Shown here: in pieces, positions 35,196 to 44,536 of the stretch | Layout: every line of letters starts with the position of its first letter | Numbering within the stretch: the stretch's first letter is position 1 | NCBI RefSeq assembly: GCF_001612765.1 | Contig: NZ_BDBB01000038.1 | Location: 1 to 64,000 of the forward strand | Direction of reading: 5' to 3' | DNA length: 64,000 nt | Source of the DNA: Nocardia arthritidis NBRC 100137 | Lineage (GTDB): Bacteria; Actinomycetota; Actinomycetes; Mycobacteriales; Mycobacteriaceae | Position numbers and translations under genes: made by a program | Notes under the pieces: generated by a model | Databases searched by the model: none | What the model saw: only the letters and a program-made list of their open reading frames with translations | Told to the model about the DNA's origin: nothing

Positions 35196-36605
35196 GTGGC
35201 GACCGAGACTGTGACCGCGTCGGTAGGGCTCCGATCCGAGCGCGGCGCCATCCTCGGCTCGCTGATGCTGGCGACCGCCCTGGTCGCGCTGGACTCGACG
35301 GTCATCGCCACGGCGGTGCTCACCATCACCGACAGCCTCGGCGGCTTCGCGCAGTTCCCCTGGTTGTTCTCCATCTATTTGCTGGCGCAGGCGGTGACGG
35401 TGCCGATCTACGGCAAGCTCGCCGACACCGTGGGCCGTAAACCCGTGATCCTGTTCGGGATCGCGATGTTCGCACTGGGTTCGCTGCTGTGCGGCGTGGC
35501 GACCAGCATGCTCGGGCTGATCGTCTTCCGCGCCGTCCAGGGCATCGGCGCCGGAGCGATCCAGCCGATGACGATGACGATCGCGGGCGACTTGTACACG
35601 CTGTCGGAGCGCGCCAAGGTCCAGGGATATCTGGCCAGCGTGTGGGCCATGTCGAGTGTGGCGGGCCCGTTGCTGGGCGGCCTGTTCGCCGAGTATGTCA
35701 GCTGGCGCTGGATCTTCCTGATCAATCTTCCGCTCTGCGCGCTGGCCGGATGGATGCTGGTGCGCAATTTCGCCGAAGCCGCGCCGCGACGCAGGCAGAG
35801 TGTCGACTACCTGGGTGCGGCGCTGCTGGCGGTGGGCGCGGGCGCGTTGATCCTCGGACTGCTCGAGGGCGGCCAGGCGTGGGCGTGGTCCTCGCCGGTG
35901 AGCGTCGCGATCTTCGCGGGCGGCGTGCTCCTGCTCGTGCTGTTCGGGCTGGTCGAACGCAGGGCGCGCAATCCGATCCTGCCGCTGTGGGTGTTCACCC
36001 GGCGGGTGGTGATCGCCAGCAGCCTGGTGTCGGTGCTGATCGGCGCCGTCCTGCTCGGAGCGACCTCCTATGTGCCGACCTTCACCCAGGGTGTACTCGG
36101 CACGGGTGCGCTGGTCGCGGGCCTGACGGTCGGCGCGCTCACGCTGGGCTGGCCGCTGGCCGCGTCCCAAGCCGGAAAGGTGTACCTGCGCATCGGCTTC
36201 CGCGCGACCGCCCTGATCGGCAGCGGCTTGGCGGCGCTCGGCGCCGCGAGCACGCTGCTGATCACCCAGCACTCGGCGCTGTGGCAGGTCGCCGCGTCGT
36301 GCTTCGTCATCGGCACCGGCATGGGCCTGGTCGCGACCCCGACCCTGATCGCGGCGCAGACCAGCGCCGAATGGACCGAACGGGGCGTGGTCACCTCCGC
36401 CAACATGTTCGCGCGCTCGCTCGGCAGCGCGGTGGGCGTCGCGGTGTTCGGCGCGATCGTGAACTCGCGCGTCGGCCACACCGACCACCCGCTGCCCACC
36501 GCACTGGCCTCGGCGGTGCATCTGGTCTTCGTCACGATCGCGGCGATGGCCGTGGTCATGGTCGTGGCCGCGGCCATGATGCCCCGGCGGTCGGCGACCG
36601 ACTGA
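35196..36605 (+). CDS. MFS multidrug exporter, DHA2/EmrB family
   Basis: A 469-residue 14-helix exporter. It carries ALDSTVIATAVLTIT (family motif D1), GKLADTVGRKPVILFG (motif A) and GIGAGAIQPMTMTIAGDLY, plus SWRWIFLINLPL. EmrB-type proteins exchange drugs or lipophilic compounds for protons. The GTG start follows GAGAGGGG. It is followed 128 bases later by DUF4345 and has no adjacent regulator. Confidence 0.92.
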   Translation: MATETVTASVGLRSERGAILGSLMLATALVALDSTVIATAVLTITDSLGGFAQFPWLFSIYLLAQAVTVPIYGKLADTVGRKPVILFGIAMFALGSLLCGVATSMLGLIVFRAVQGIGAGAIQPMTMTIAGDLYTLSERAKVQGYLASVWAMSSVAGPLLGGLFAEYVSWRWIFLINLPLCALAGWMLVRNFAEAAPRRRQSVDYLGAALLAVGAGALILGLLEGGQAWAWSSPVSVAIFAGGVLLLVLFGLVERRARNPILPLWVFTRRVVIASSLVSVLIGAVLLGATSYVPTFTQGVLGTGALVAGLTVGALTLGWPLAASQAGKVYLRIGFRATALIGSGLAALGAASTLLITQHSALWQVAASCFVIGTGMGLVATPTLIAAQTSAEWTERGVVTSANMFARSLGSAVGVAVFGAIVNSRVGHTDHPLPTALASAVHLVFVTIAAMAVVMVVAAAMMPRRSATD

Positions 36606-36733
36606 CTCCCGAAGCAGGCCCGCAGGCCAGGCGAGCGCCGACACGACTCGAGGCAGCGGGTTTTCGGAAGCGTCTGGCCCTGCCCTGGCGCAAGCTGGGC
36701 TTTCCGAACCGAACCGGAGAGTTGGAGGTCGCA

Positions 36734-37099
36734 GTGGCACAGGCAGTGTGCGGAGTAGTCGGTGTTTTCTTCCTCGGCATGGGCGTGTACGCACTCGCCG
36801 CGCCCGCCGCGCTGATCCGGCCGTTCGGCGTCCGGCTCACCGAGGCGAGCGCCCGCTACGAAGTGCGCGCCGTCTACGGCGGTTTCGGGCTGGCGATGGC
36901 GGCCGTGCTCGCGGTGGCCGCTGTGGACCTCGGATCGCTGCGCGGCGGGATCATGGTCACGGTCGGCGCGGCGCTGGCGGGCATGGCTGTCGGCCGGGTG
37001 GTGTCCGCCGTGCTCGATGAGCGGACGGCCTTCTACCCGACCTGGTTCTACGGCGTGGTGGAGACGGTCGGCGCTGTCGCGCTCTTCGCGGCCGCCTAG
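36734..37099 (+). CDS. DUF4345 four-helix membrane protein
   Basis: A 121-residue membrane protein matching DUF4345: a start of VCGVVGVFFLGMGVYALAAP, then YEVRAVYGGFGLAMA, MVTVGAALAGMAVGRVVS and FYPTWFYGVVETVGAVALF. Four helices are evident. GGAGG six bases upstream fixes the GTG. Function unknown. It is convergent with the permease gene and may be co-transcribed with the exporter before it. Confidence 0.85.
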   Translation: MAQAVCGVVGVFFLGMGVYALAAPAALIRPFGVRLTEASARYEVRAVYGGFGLAMAAVLAVAAVDLGSLRGGIMVTVGAALAGMAVGRVVSAVLDERTAFYPTWFYGVVETVGAVALFAAA

Positions 37100-37112
37100 C
37101 GAAGACCGCCCG

Positions 37113-38549
37113 TCAGCTGGTGTGCACGTGGTCGGTCACGGTGCTGGAGTCACCGATCTTGCGCAGCGCGAGGTACCCGGCCGACACCAGCACCGCCCAC
37201 ACCATGCCGACGACGAGCGCGGTGCGCCCGCTGTCGGTGAACAGCAGCAGCACGACCACCAGCCCGAGGAACGCCAGCGCCAGCACGGTGGTGTAGGGCG
37301 CGGCGGGCAGCCGGTAGTCGCTCGCGGGCAGCTCACCGCGGGCCACCTTGGCCCGGTAGAGCAGGTGGCAGACCAGGATGACGCCCCAGACGAAGATGAT
37401 GCCGATGGTCGACACCGAGGTGATGTAGGCGAAGGCCTTGTCCGGGGAGATGATGTTGACCACGACGCCGATCACCATCGCCGCCGCGGACGCGGTGATC
37501 CCGGTGTGGGGCACCGCGTTCGCGCTCAGCTTGCTCAGCCGGGCGGGCGCCTCGCCGTGCAGCGACAGGGTGCGCAGCATCCGGCCGGTCGAGTAGATCC
37601 CCGAGTTGCACGACGACAGTGCCGCGGTGAGCAGCACGAAGTTGACGATGCCCGCCGCACCGGGGATGCCGATCTGCTCGAAGACCTCCACGAACGGGCT
37701 CTTGCCCGCGTGGAAGGTGCGCCAGCTGGACACCGCCATGATCACCACGAGCGCGCCGACGTAGAACAGGCCGATCCGGAAGGGGAGCGTGTTGATCGCC
37801 TTGCGCAGCGTCTTGCGGGGCTCGCGCGCCTCCCCGGCGGTGACGCCGACCAATTCCACACCGACGTAGGCGAACAGCACGATCTGCAGCACCAGCAGCG
37901 ACTGGCCGAGGCCGTTGGGGAACACGCCACCGTCGGCCCACAGATTGGTGACGGTGGGGTCGGGCGCATGACCGAAACCGAACAGCAGCACGCCGATGCC
38001 GAGCAGGATCATGCCGACGATCGCGGTCACCTTGATGGTGGAGAACCAGAACTCGCCCTCGCCGAACAGCCGCACCGAGATCAAGTTGGCGCAGAACATC
38101 ACCGCGAGCACGACCAGCGCGGTGAGCCACGGCGCGATGTCGAACCAGTACTCCACGTACTTGCCCGCCACGGTGATCTCGGCCATGCAGGTGGCCACCC
38201 ACACCGCCCAGTACGACCAGCCGGTCACGAAACCGGCGAAGCGGCCGAGGAATTCGTGCGCGTACTCGGCGAAACTGCCCGAGATCGGCCGGTAGGTCAG
38301 CAATTCGCCGAGCGCCCGCATGATCACGAAGACGGCCAGGCCCGCCGCCAGATAGGCCAGGATGAGACCGGGACCGGCCTGCTCGATCGCGCCGCCCGCG
38401 CCGTAGAACAGGCCCGTGCCGATCGCGCCGCCGATGGCGATCATCTGAATGGTGCGCGGGCTCAGGCCGCGCGCGTAGCCCTCCGAGTCCCCGCCGTCCG
38501 CCGGATCCGAGGGTCCCGCGTCCTGAAGGTGACGGTCGGAGGCTGTCAT
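37113..38549 (-). CDS. APC-family amino-acid permease
   Basis: A 478-residue amino-acid/polyamine/organocation transporter of the AAT subfamily (GABA/asparagine/aromatic permeases). The N-terminal RTIQMIAIGGAIGTGLFYGAG is the hallmark, followed by GPGLILAYLAAGLAVFVIMRALGE-like, ISGSFAEYAHEFLG and GVELVGVTAGEAREPRK. Twelve helices are expected. GGAAGGA precedes the ATG. It probably imports an amino acid with protons; the substrate cannot be told. Two short plus-strand genes flank it, so it is a single-gene transcript. Confidence 0.92.
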   Translation of the reverse strand: MTASDRHLQDAGPSDPADGGDSEGYARGLSPRTIQMIAIGGAIGTGLFYGAGGAIEQAGPGLILAYLAAGLAVFVIMRALGELLTYRPISGSFAEYAHEFLGRFAGFVTGWSYWAVWVATCMAEITVAGKYVEYWFDIAPWLTALVVLAVMFCANLISVRLFGEGEFWFSTIKVTAIVGMILLGIGVLLFGFGHAPDPTVTNLWADGGVFPNGLGQSLLVLQIVLFAYVGVELVGVTAGEAREPRKTLRKAINTLPFRIGLFYVGALVVIMAVSSWRTFHAGKSPFVEVFEQIGIPGAAGIVNFVLLTAALSSCNSGIYSTGRMLRTLSLHGEAPARLSKLSANAVPHTGITASAAAMVIGVVVNIISPDKAFAYITSVSTIGIIFVWGVILVCHLLYRAKVARGELPASDYRLPAAPYTTVLALAFLGLVVVLLLFTDSGRTALVVGMVWAVLVSAGYLALRKIGDSSTVTDHVHTS

Positions 38550-38763
38550 ACTGCGGTCCTTCCCTCGCTGGGCAGCGGCGCCGGTCGCCTGCCGGTACGC
38601 CGGAACACGATGTCGGATCATCGCACGGTCCGGCCCGGGGGGTCACGCTACCGCCCGGCCGGCGCGCGCGTCGGCTCCGGGCCGACCGCCGCGGCAAATG
38701 CGGACTTACCGGACCGGCGTCGGGCATGCCATCATCGGAACCCCTACCGATGGGGCCTTTGTC

Positions 38764-39951
38764 ATGACCGAAGCAGCACCCCGACGCAGGCGACCCGGCC
38801 GCTTCGCGCCGCGCGCCGTCGTCGTCTTGTTCGTGATCGTCGCCGTCCTGGTCGGCGCGGCGTTCGCGACGACGACCGTCCTGCACATCCCGTCGCCGCC
38901 GACACTGCTGCGCCTGCTGACCGACCCGCCGTCGACGCAGGGCGCGCTGTTCGACAGCCGGACGGTGGCCGCTTCCCCCACCCCGCGTCCCCTGCCGATC
39001 GCACCGCGGCCGCTGCCCGACCGAGTGCCCTGGAAGGGCTCGAAGCTCTCGATAGCCGATTTCCTCAGCACCACGCACACCAATTCTTTCCTCGTTCTGC
39101 GCGACGGCGCTGTGACACACGAGTGGTACCGCGACGGCTTCACCGCGACCACCCGCCAGTCCTCGTGGTCGGTGGTGAAATCCATCGTGTCGCTGTTGAC
39201 CGGCCGAGCCGTCGCTGCGGGGAAACTCACCGAGGACGACCGCTTGGTGCAGATCCTGCCCGAGCTGACCACCGGCGGCGAGTACGACAGCGTCACCATC
39301 CGCGACCTGCTGGACATGGCCTCCGGGGTAGACGTATCGGAGAACTACAACAAATATCTGCCGCTGACGGGGACCGCCCGGATGTACCTCACCGAGGATC
39401 TGGCCGGATTCGTCCGCGACCACCACGGCCTGCGGTTCCCTCCGGGCAGCGCGGGCGAGTATCGCAGCGTGGACACCCAATTGCTGGGCATGGCGCTGGC
39501 GCGGGTCGAAGGCCTGCCGCTGGCCGAGCTGCTGGAGCGCGACATCTGGGCGCCGATCGGCGCCGAGGACGACGCGCTGTGGAACCTCGATCGCCCCGGA
39601 GGCCAGGAGAAAGCGTTCTGCTGCTTGAACGCGACCGCCCGCGACTTCGCCAAGATCGGCCGGCTGGTGCTGGACGGCGGACGGGCCGGCGACGCGCAGA
39701 TCGTGCCGCCTGCCTGGCTCGACCGCATCCGCACGCCGGCGCCGCACCAGGTGGGCGTCTGGCCCTACAGCGCGCAATGGTGGCACCCGACCGGCGGGGA
39801 CGGCGCCGACCTCACCGCCGTCGGCGTGTACGGCCAGTACGTCTACGTGGACCCGCCCACTGGCACCGTCATCGTCAAGCTCAGCGACCACGGCACCACT
39901 CAGGACGAGCAGGAGACCATCGAGGTCTTCCGTACGATCGCACGCGGCTGA
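38764..39951 (+). CDS. Membrane-anchored serine hydrolase (beta-lactamase/class C type)
   Basis: A 395-residue protein. An Arg-rich N-terminus and a helix (VVVLFVIVAVLVGAAFATTT) lead to a serine beta-lactamase-like domain. The catalytic SxxK is SVVK in SSWSVVKSIVS, followed by YDSVTIRDLLDMASGVD, EYRSVDTQLLG and the C-terminal VGVYGQYVYVDP. Such proteins include esterases and 6-aminohexanoate-dimer-like hydrolases; no clear antibiotic role is implied. The ATG at 38764 lies just before the basic-helix signal anchor; an ATG at 38698 is the alternative. Confidence 0.87.
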   Translation: MTEAAPRRRRPGRFAPRAVVVLFVIVAVLVGAAFATTTVLHIPSPPTLLRLLTDPPSTQGALFDSRTVAASPTPRPLPIAPRPLPDRVPWKGSKLSIADFLSTTHTNSFLVLRDGAVTHEWYRDGFTATTRQSSWSVVKSIVSLLTGRAVAAGKLTEDDRLVQILPELTTGGEYDSVTIRDLLDMASGVDVSENYNKYLPLTGTARMYLTEDLAGFVRDHHGLRFPPGSAGEYRSVDTQLLGMALARVEGLPLAELLERDIWAPIGAEDDALWNLDRPGGQEKAFCCLNATARDFAKIGRLVLDGGRAGDAQIVPPAWLDRIRTPAPHQVGVWPYSAQWWHPTGGDGADLTAVGVYGQYVYVDPPTGTVIVKLSDHGTTQDEQETIEVFRTIARG

Positions 39952-40018
39952 GGCGGCCGCGAAATACACCGAGGACGGGCGGCGTTGGCAGTGGAGATCG
40001 CCACTGTGGAGGAGACCC

Positions 40019-41011
40019 ATGATCGACGTCCCGCTGTCCGTACTGGATCTGGCGCCGGTGCAGTCCGGCCGCACCGTCCGTGAGGGGCTGGACGCGACCA
40101 CCGAATTGGCCAGGCGCACCGAGGCTTTGGGCTATCACCGCTTCTGGGTCGCCGAACACCACAATATGCCCGGCATCGCCAGCTCGGCGCCCAGCGTGCT
40201 GCTGGCCCACCTGGCCGCCGCCACCTCGACCATCCGGGTCGGCTCCGGCGGGGTGATGTTGCCCAATCACGCTCCGCTCGTGGTCGCCGAGCAGTTCGGC
40301 ACCCTGCACGCGCTGCATCCCGGCCGGATCGACCTCGGCATCGGACGCGCGCCCGGCACCGACCAGGCGACCGCCCGCGCGCTGCGACGGACCGCGGATG
40401 GACTGTCGGCGGAATCGTTCCCCCAGGAGCTGGCCGCATTGCTGGGCTTCTTCCGCGGCGCCGATCCCGGCGGCATCACCGCGACGCCGGGTCGCGGCGA
40501 GGAACCGGAGATCTGGCTGCTGGGTTCCAGCGGCTACAGCGCCCAGGTGGCCGCGGTGCTCGGGCTCCCGTTCGCCTTCGCGCACCACATCAGCCCCGAC
40601 AACACCGAGCCCGCGCTCGCGCTCTACCGCGAGCATTTCCGGCCTTCCGAGCGCCTGGAGCGCCCATACGCGATGGTGGCCGTCGCGGCGATCTGCGCGG
40701 ACACCGACGAGCGCGCCGATACCCTCGCCGGTCCGCGCGACCTGGCGTTCCTGAACCTGGTGCGCGGCACGCCGCAGGCGCTGGCCACGCCGGAGGAGGC
40801 GGCCGCGTTCCGCCCGTCGGAGCACGAGCGCACGTTCATCCGGCAGCGCCGGGCCGGGCAATTGCTCGGCTCGCCGGAGACGGTGCGCGGCCAGCTCGCG
40901 GACCTGCTCGAGCGCACGCGAGCCGACGAGCTGATGATCAACACGCTGGTCTACGACATCGACGACCGCGCCCGATCGTTCGAGCTGCTCACCGAGAAGG
41001 TCGCGGCGTGA
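40019..41011 (+). CDS. LLM flavin oxidoreductase, MsnO8-like group
   Basis: A 330-residue luciferase-like monooxygenase-fold protein. PLSVLDLAPVQSGRTVREGL, YHRFWVAEHHNMPGIASSAP and LHPGRIDLGIGRAPGTDQAT mark the group 1 / MsnO8-like family, whose members use reduced FMN. The length is normal. GGAGGAGACC lies just before the ATG. It is convergent with the nitroreductase gene, separated by six bases. Confidence 0.92.
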   Translation: MIDVPLSVLDLAPVQSGRTVREGLDATTELARRTEALGYHRFWVAEHHNMPGIASSAPSVLLAHLAAATSTIRVGSGGVMLPNHAPLVVAEQFGTLHALHPGRIDLGIGRAPGTDQATARALRRTADGLSAESFPQELAALLGFFRGADPGGITATPGRGEEPEIWLLGSSGYSAQVAAVLGLPFAFAHHISPDNTEPALALYREHFRPSERLERPYAMVAVAAICADTDERADTLAGPRDLAFLNLVRGTPQALATPEEAAAFRPSEHERTFIRQRRAGQLLGSPETVRGQLADLLERTRADELMINTLVYDIDDRARSFELLTEKVAA

Positions 41012-41017
41012 GGCGGG

Positions 41018-41854
41018 TCAGTGCAACCGGAAGCCGTGGTTGGTCAGCGATTCGCGCAGCCGGTGCCTGCCGTTGAGCGCCGCCGCGGAGGCCAGCCGGG
41101 CCAGCACACGGTCGGTCCAGGAATGCGCCAGCTGTTGCTCGGCATAGAATTCCGCGACCCGGGTCTCGTACTCGGCCACGTGCGCCCGCTGCGCGTCCAG
41201 ATCGTAGGTTTCCCGGTGCAGCACGGCTTCCTGCGGAAGACGCGGCTTCACCCGCGTGTCCTCGGCGGGGTCGGGGTGGCCGACCACCAAGCCGAAGACG
41301 GCGAAGACCTGCGGCGGCAGGCCCAGCTCGGCGGCGACTTCTTCCGGCTTGTTGCGCAGCGCGCCGATGTAGACGGTGCCGAGTCCGAGCGATTCCGCCG
41401 CCACGACCGCGTTCTGCGCCGCGAGCGCGGCGTCGATGAAGCCGACGTAGCTCGACTCGAGGTAGTCCGCGCCCTCCAGCGGCGCGCTCCGGTCTTCGGC
41501 GAGCTGGCGCAAGCGGGCGAAGTCGGCCGTCCAGACCAGCAGCACCGGCGCCTGCCCGATGTGGGCCTGGTCGCCCGCGAGCGCGGCCAAGCGTGCCTTG
41601 CGCTGCGGGTCGCGCACCGCGATGACGCTCCAGACCTGGAGATTCGACGAGGTCGGCGCGGACTGCGCCGCGGAGATCAGCAGTCGCAGCGTGGCATCGG
41701 GCACCGGGTCGGACAGGTAGCGGCGCACCGAGCGGTGTTCGTGCAGCACTTGCAGGACCTGATTCCACTGCGCGGGTTCGACCGGTCGAGGATCGCGGTA
41801 GCGCTGTTGCACGGCGTGGGTCGGTGTCGGCACGGACTGCGTCATGGGCATCAT
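41018..41854 (-). CDS. Nitroreductase-family flavoprotein
   Basis: A 278-residue FMN-dependent oxidoreductase of the NfsA/FRP type. HRSVRRYLSDPVPDATL contains the FMN-binding RSxR; SAPTSSNLQVWSVIAVRDP, GFIDAALAAQNAVVAAESLG and VYIGALRNKPEEVA follow. A C-terminal extension past residue 215 is typical of NfsA-like enzymes. MM at 41854 is the likely start; no strong ribosome-binding site is present. It diverges from an iron-regulated gene, so the iron box may also influence it. Confidence 0.9.
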   Translation of the reverse strand: MMPMTQSVPTPTHAVQQRYRDPRPVEPAQWNQVLQVLHEHRSVRRYLSDPVPDATLRLLISAAQSAPTSSNLQVWSVIAVRDPQRKARLAALAGDQAHIGQAPVLLVWTADFARLRQLAEDRSAPLEGADYLESSYVGFIDAALAAQNAVVAAESLGLGTVYIGALRNKPEEVAAELGLPPQVFAVFGLVVGHPDPAEDTRVKPRLPQEAVLHRETYDLDAQRAHVAEYETRVAEFYAEQQLAHSWTDRVLARLASAAALNGRHRLRESLTNHGFRLH

Positions 41855-41915
41855 CTTTTCGCCCGCGCGGCGCGCCGTCAGCGGTTGGCCGCACCCTGAG
41901 CCGAACACGAGTAGG

Positions 41916-41934
41916 GTAAGTAAGGCAATCCTAA
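41916..41934. promoter_or_regulatory. DtxR/IdeR-type iron box
   Basis: GTAAGTAAGGCAATCCTAA matches the 19-base IdeR consensus (TTAGGTTAGGCTAACCTAA) at about 14 of 19 positions, with the AGGC and CCTAA cores exact. It lies 22 bases before the siderophore-interacting protein start, where an iron-bound repressor would block transcription when iron is plentiful. Confidence 0.7.
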
Positions 41935-41955
41935 TAACATTTATCGGAGGTTCCC

Positions 41956-42711
41956 TTGGCACGTCCCCGCACCACCCTCACGGTGCAACGCACGGAATGG
42001 CTGACCCCGCACCTGATCAGGGTGCACCTCGGCGGCCCCGGCTTCGCCGCGTTCCGGCCCAGCGAGTTCACCGACTCGTATGTGAAGTTCATCTTCCCGC
42101 AGGACGGGAACGAGGTGTTGCGCACCTACACCGTCCGATCGGTGGACACCGTTGCCGGGGAGATCGCGGTGGATTTCGTCTACCACGGCGCGGAGGGCCT
42201 CGCGGGACCCTGGGCAGCAGCGGTCGAGCCCGGCGACACCATCGACCTGTACGGCCCGGGCGGCGCCTACTCCCCGCGCCCGGACGCCGACTGGCATCTA
42301 CTGGCGGGTGACGAGGCGGCGCTGCCCGCCATCGCCGCCGCGCTCGAGGCGATGCCCGCCGAAGCGACCGGCCTGGCGTTCGTCGAGGTCGCCGGTCCCG
42401 ACGACGAACTCCCGCTGAAGAAGCCGGACGGCATCGAGTTCACCTGGCTGCACCGCGGCGTCCGGTCCCCTGGCGAAGTGCTCGCCGAAACCGTCCGTGC
42501 CGCGTCGTGGGCGCCCGGGCAGGTTCAGGTGTTCATCCACGGCGAGGCCGAGGCGGTCATGAAGGATCTGCGGCGCTACATCCGCAGGGATCGAGGCGTT
42601 CCCGCCGAGTGGGCGGCGTCGATCTCCGGGTATTGGCGCCGCGGCCGCACCGAGGAAGGCTTCCGGGAATGGAAGGCCGAACTGCGGGCGACCGAGGAAG
42701 CCAACGCCTGA
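41956..42711 (+). CDS. Siderophore-interacting FAD protein (SIP family)
   Basis: A 251-residue ferric-siderophore reductase. The FAD-binding FPQDGNEVLRTYTVRSVD (RxYT motif) and IAVDFVYHGAEGLAGPWA lie in the first half, and HLLAGDEAALPAIAAALEA and VFIHGEAEAVMKDLRRYI in the NAD(P)H-binding half. It releases iron from imported siderophores in the cytoplasm. The start is TTG with CGGAGG before it. The DtxR/IdeR-like box upstream agrees with iron control. No siderophore transporter or synthesis genes are in the window. Confidence 0.93.
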   Translation: MARPRTTLTVQRTEWLTPHLIRVHLGGPGFAAFRPSEFTDSYVKFIFPQDGNEVLRTYTVRSVDTVAGEIAVDFVYHGAEGLAGPWAAAVEPGDTIDLYGPGGAYSPRPDADWHLLAGDEAALPAIAAALEAMPAEATGLAFVEVAGPDDELPLKKPDGIEFTWLHRGVRSPGEVLAETVRAASWAPGQVQVFIHGEAEAVMKDLRRYIRRDRGVPAEWAASISGYWRRGRTEEGFREWKAELRATEEANA

Positions 42712-43337
42712 ATCGTCGGTCGCCCCACCCGCCCGTCGCCACGATCGCGTCCCAGGTGAGCGTAGGGAGTTCGGGATGGCGCTGCCGCGCGCTGTCGGCC
42801 AAGCCGATGTCGTGCAATCGCCGGACACGGCGGCAGCCGGCGACGCAGTAGTGCGATGCCACGCCTCTCTCGAGCCACCCTCTGCCGGTCCCGCTTGTCG
42901 GACGACATCAGCCGACCCCATGATCGTGACTCCGGATTCTCCGGTGGGTCGGGCGGCTCGCGGGGATGACTGCGAGTGATCCCGGTCGGCGTGGGCGGGC
43001 TGTGGGCGCGGATGACGAAGCCGGCCGCGGAACCCGCGCTCGAGGGTAGGATGGAGAACCATTTTCGAACAAGCAAGCGCGCCAAGAGGATCGAGGGGTC
43101 CGCGGGCCTTCGACCGACGCTTGTTCGCCACCCGCCAGTCGACGAATCACCCAGAATGGAGACGAGTACACCGACGACAGGACAGACCCTCGATGTGGCT
43201 CCGTCACGCGACTCGGCATCGAAGGTGGTCTGATCGGTGATCAGTACCGGGCCCCCTCCGGCGGCGCCGAGTCACCGCTCACATCGCCGCGGCATCGAGG
43301 ACTCCCGCACCCTTTCACCTCACGCGCCGATCCGGTC
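42712..43337. other. 626-base region without a supported gene
   Basis: Short open frames on both strands lack codon bias and family motifs. Base composition shifts toward lower GC near its right end, continuing into the desaturase gene. It may mark the edge of a transferred segment or a decayed gene. Confidence 0.4.
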
Positions 43338-44507
43338 GTGTACGACCGATCGGCTGCGGATTCGTCAGCGGCGGGAAGCCGCAGCAAGGATGCAGTGTTG
43401 CCCGAGGAACGGCAAAGCGATGGCATCGCTCCACTTCCTGGTCGAGTACCTCGCTACAGGTTCGCCCCCGAGATCAACAATGAGATCAAAAAACTCCGGC
43501 AGCTCGACAATTGGCACGGGCCGTTGGCGTTGATCGGCGACTGGGCGGTCATCGCGGCTGTTGTCATCGTGTGCGAGCAGCTATCAGGGTGGATATGGTG
43601 GCTCGTTTATCTCACCGTGGGACTGACTGCCATCGCAACCAGGCAGCGCGCGCTCGCGACACTGGTTCATGAGGCGGTGCACGGGACGCTGGCCGCGAAC
43701 GAGCGCGTCAACAGATTTTTGGGAACATGGTTCTCGGGGTATGTGATCCTGCAACCGTTCGACGCGTTCCGGCGGAGCCACATCCGCGATCATCACGGCA
43801 GTTTCGGCGATGTGCGCACAGATCCGGATTTTCGGGCACATATCACCGCGGGCTTGTACAAGCCGCAATCCGGCGCCGAGTTCGTATGGCGTCACATGGT
43901 GATGCCGCTCCTGGGCCGGGAGACGTCGGCCATCGTGAAGGAGTTGAGACTCTCCGGGACCCGGGACGAGGTCCGCCCCGGGTTGGCAGTGGTGTGCTAT
44001 CTGGCAACGCTGGGCCTGCTCTGCTCGACAACCGGTTACGGAACCCAATTCCTGCTGTATTGGATCATCCCGCTGCTGTTCGTATTCCCACTGATCAACT
44101 GGTACATGGCATTGCTGGAACATTTCCCCCTGGTAGGAAATAACAGCATAGATCTACATACCACTCGCCATCGCGCGTTGGGGCCGATCTCCTACCATTT
44201 CCTGGGTATACACAACGAGGGATACCACCTGGATCACCATCTCTCGCCGATGATTCCGTATTGGAATCTGCCCAAAGCGCATGGAATTCGATTGCTCGAC
44301 CCTGTTTACGCACGCACCATCGAGGATACCGCACCCCGGTCCGGAACCGTTTTATGGCAATTCCGCGATATTGTGCGTCAGGTTTCGGAGGGCAAGACCA
44401 GCGCGCGGCTCGGTGAATTCACCGGTATCGAGCTCATCGAGCGAAGGAATGATCTGCCTGGTTCACCGGAACCGAAGTCGTTGCCGCTGAAGGGAAAACG
44501 TCACTAG
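43338..44507 (+). CDS. Membrane fatty-acid desaturase of lower GC content
   Basis: A 389-residue di-iron membrane desaturase or hydroxylase. Histidine boxes are HEAVH (111-115), HIRDHH (148-153) and HNEGYHLDHH (292-301), with four to six helices in between. The final box pattern differs from the QIEHH type at 2343 and recalls desaturases of secondary metabolism. Third codon positions, especially in the last third, are visibly richer in A and T than neighbouring genes, a sign of recent acquisition. The GTG at 43338 is tentative; the first 40 residues are low complexity. Substrate unknown. Confidence 0.8.
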   Translation: MYDRSAADSSAAGSRSKDAVLPEERQSDGIAPLPGRVPRYRFAPEINNEIKKLRQLDNWHGPLALIGDWAVIAAVVIVCEQLSGWIWWLVYLTVGLTAIATRQRALATLVHEAVHGTLAANERVNRFLGTWFSGYVILQPFDAFRRSHIRDHHGSFGDVRTDPDFRAHITAGLYKPQSGAEFVWRHMVMPLLGRETSAIVKELRLSGTRDEVRPGLAVVCYLATLGLLCSTTGYGTQFLLYWIIPLLFVFPLINWYMALLEHFPLVGNNSIDLHTTRHRALGPISYHFLGIHNEGYHLDHHLSPMIPYWNLPKAHGIRLLDPVYARTIEDTAPRSGTVLWQFRDIVRQVSEGKTSARLGEFTGIELIERRNDLPGSPEPKSLPLKGKRH

Positions 44508-44536
44508 TGACGCAATCGGCGACTGCCGTTGCAATA

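Noticed and set aside
37017..40022. Very long open frame (about 1000 codons) on the plus strand
   Set aside because: It runs antisense to the amino-acid permease and across the serine hydrolase in a wrong frame; its product is Arg/Gly/His low complexity, a GC-rich shadow.
42576..43085. Minus-strand 169-codon frame in the gene-poor region before the second desaturase
   Set aside because: Codon bias and composition are those of random GC-rich sequence and it overlaps the 3' end of the SIP gene antisense.
44499..44512. Palindrome CGTCACTAGTGACG at the desaturase stop
   Set aside because: It has no loop and no T-tract, and the symmetry includes the stop codon; too weak to call a terminator.
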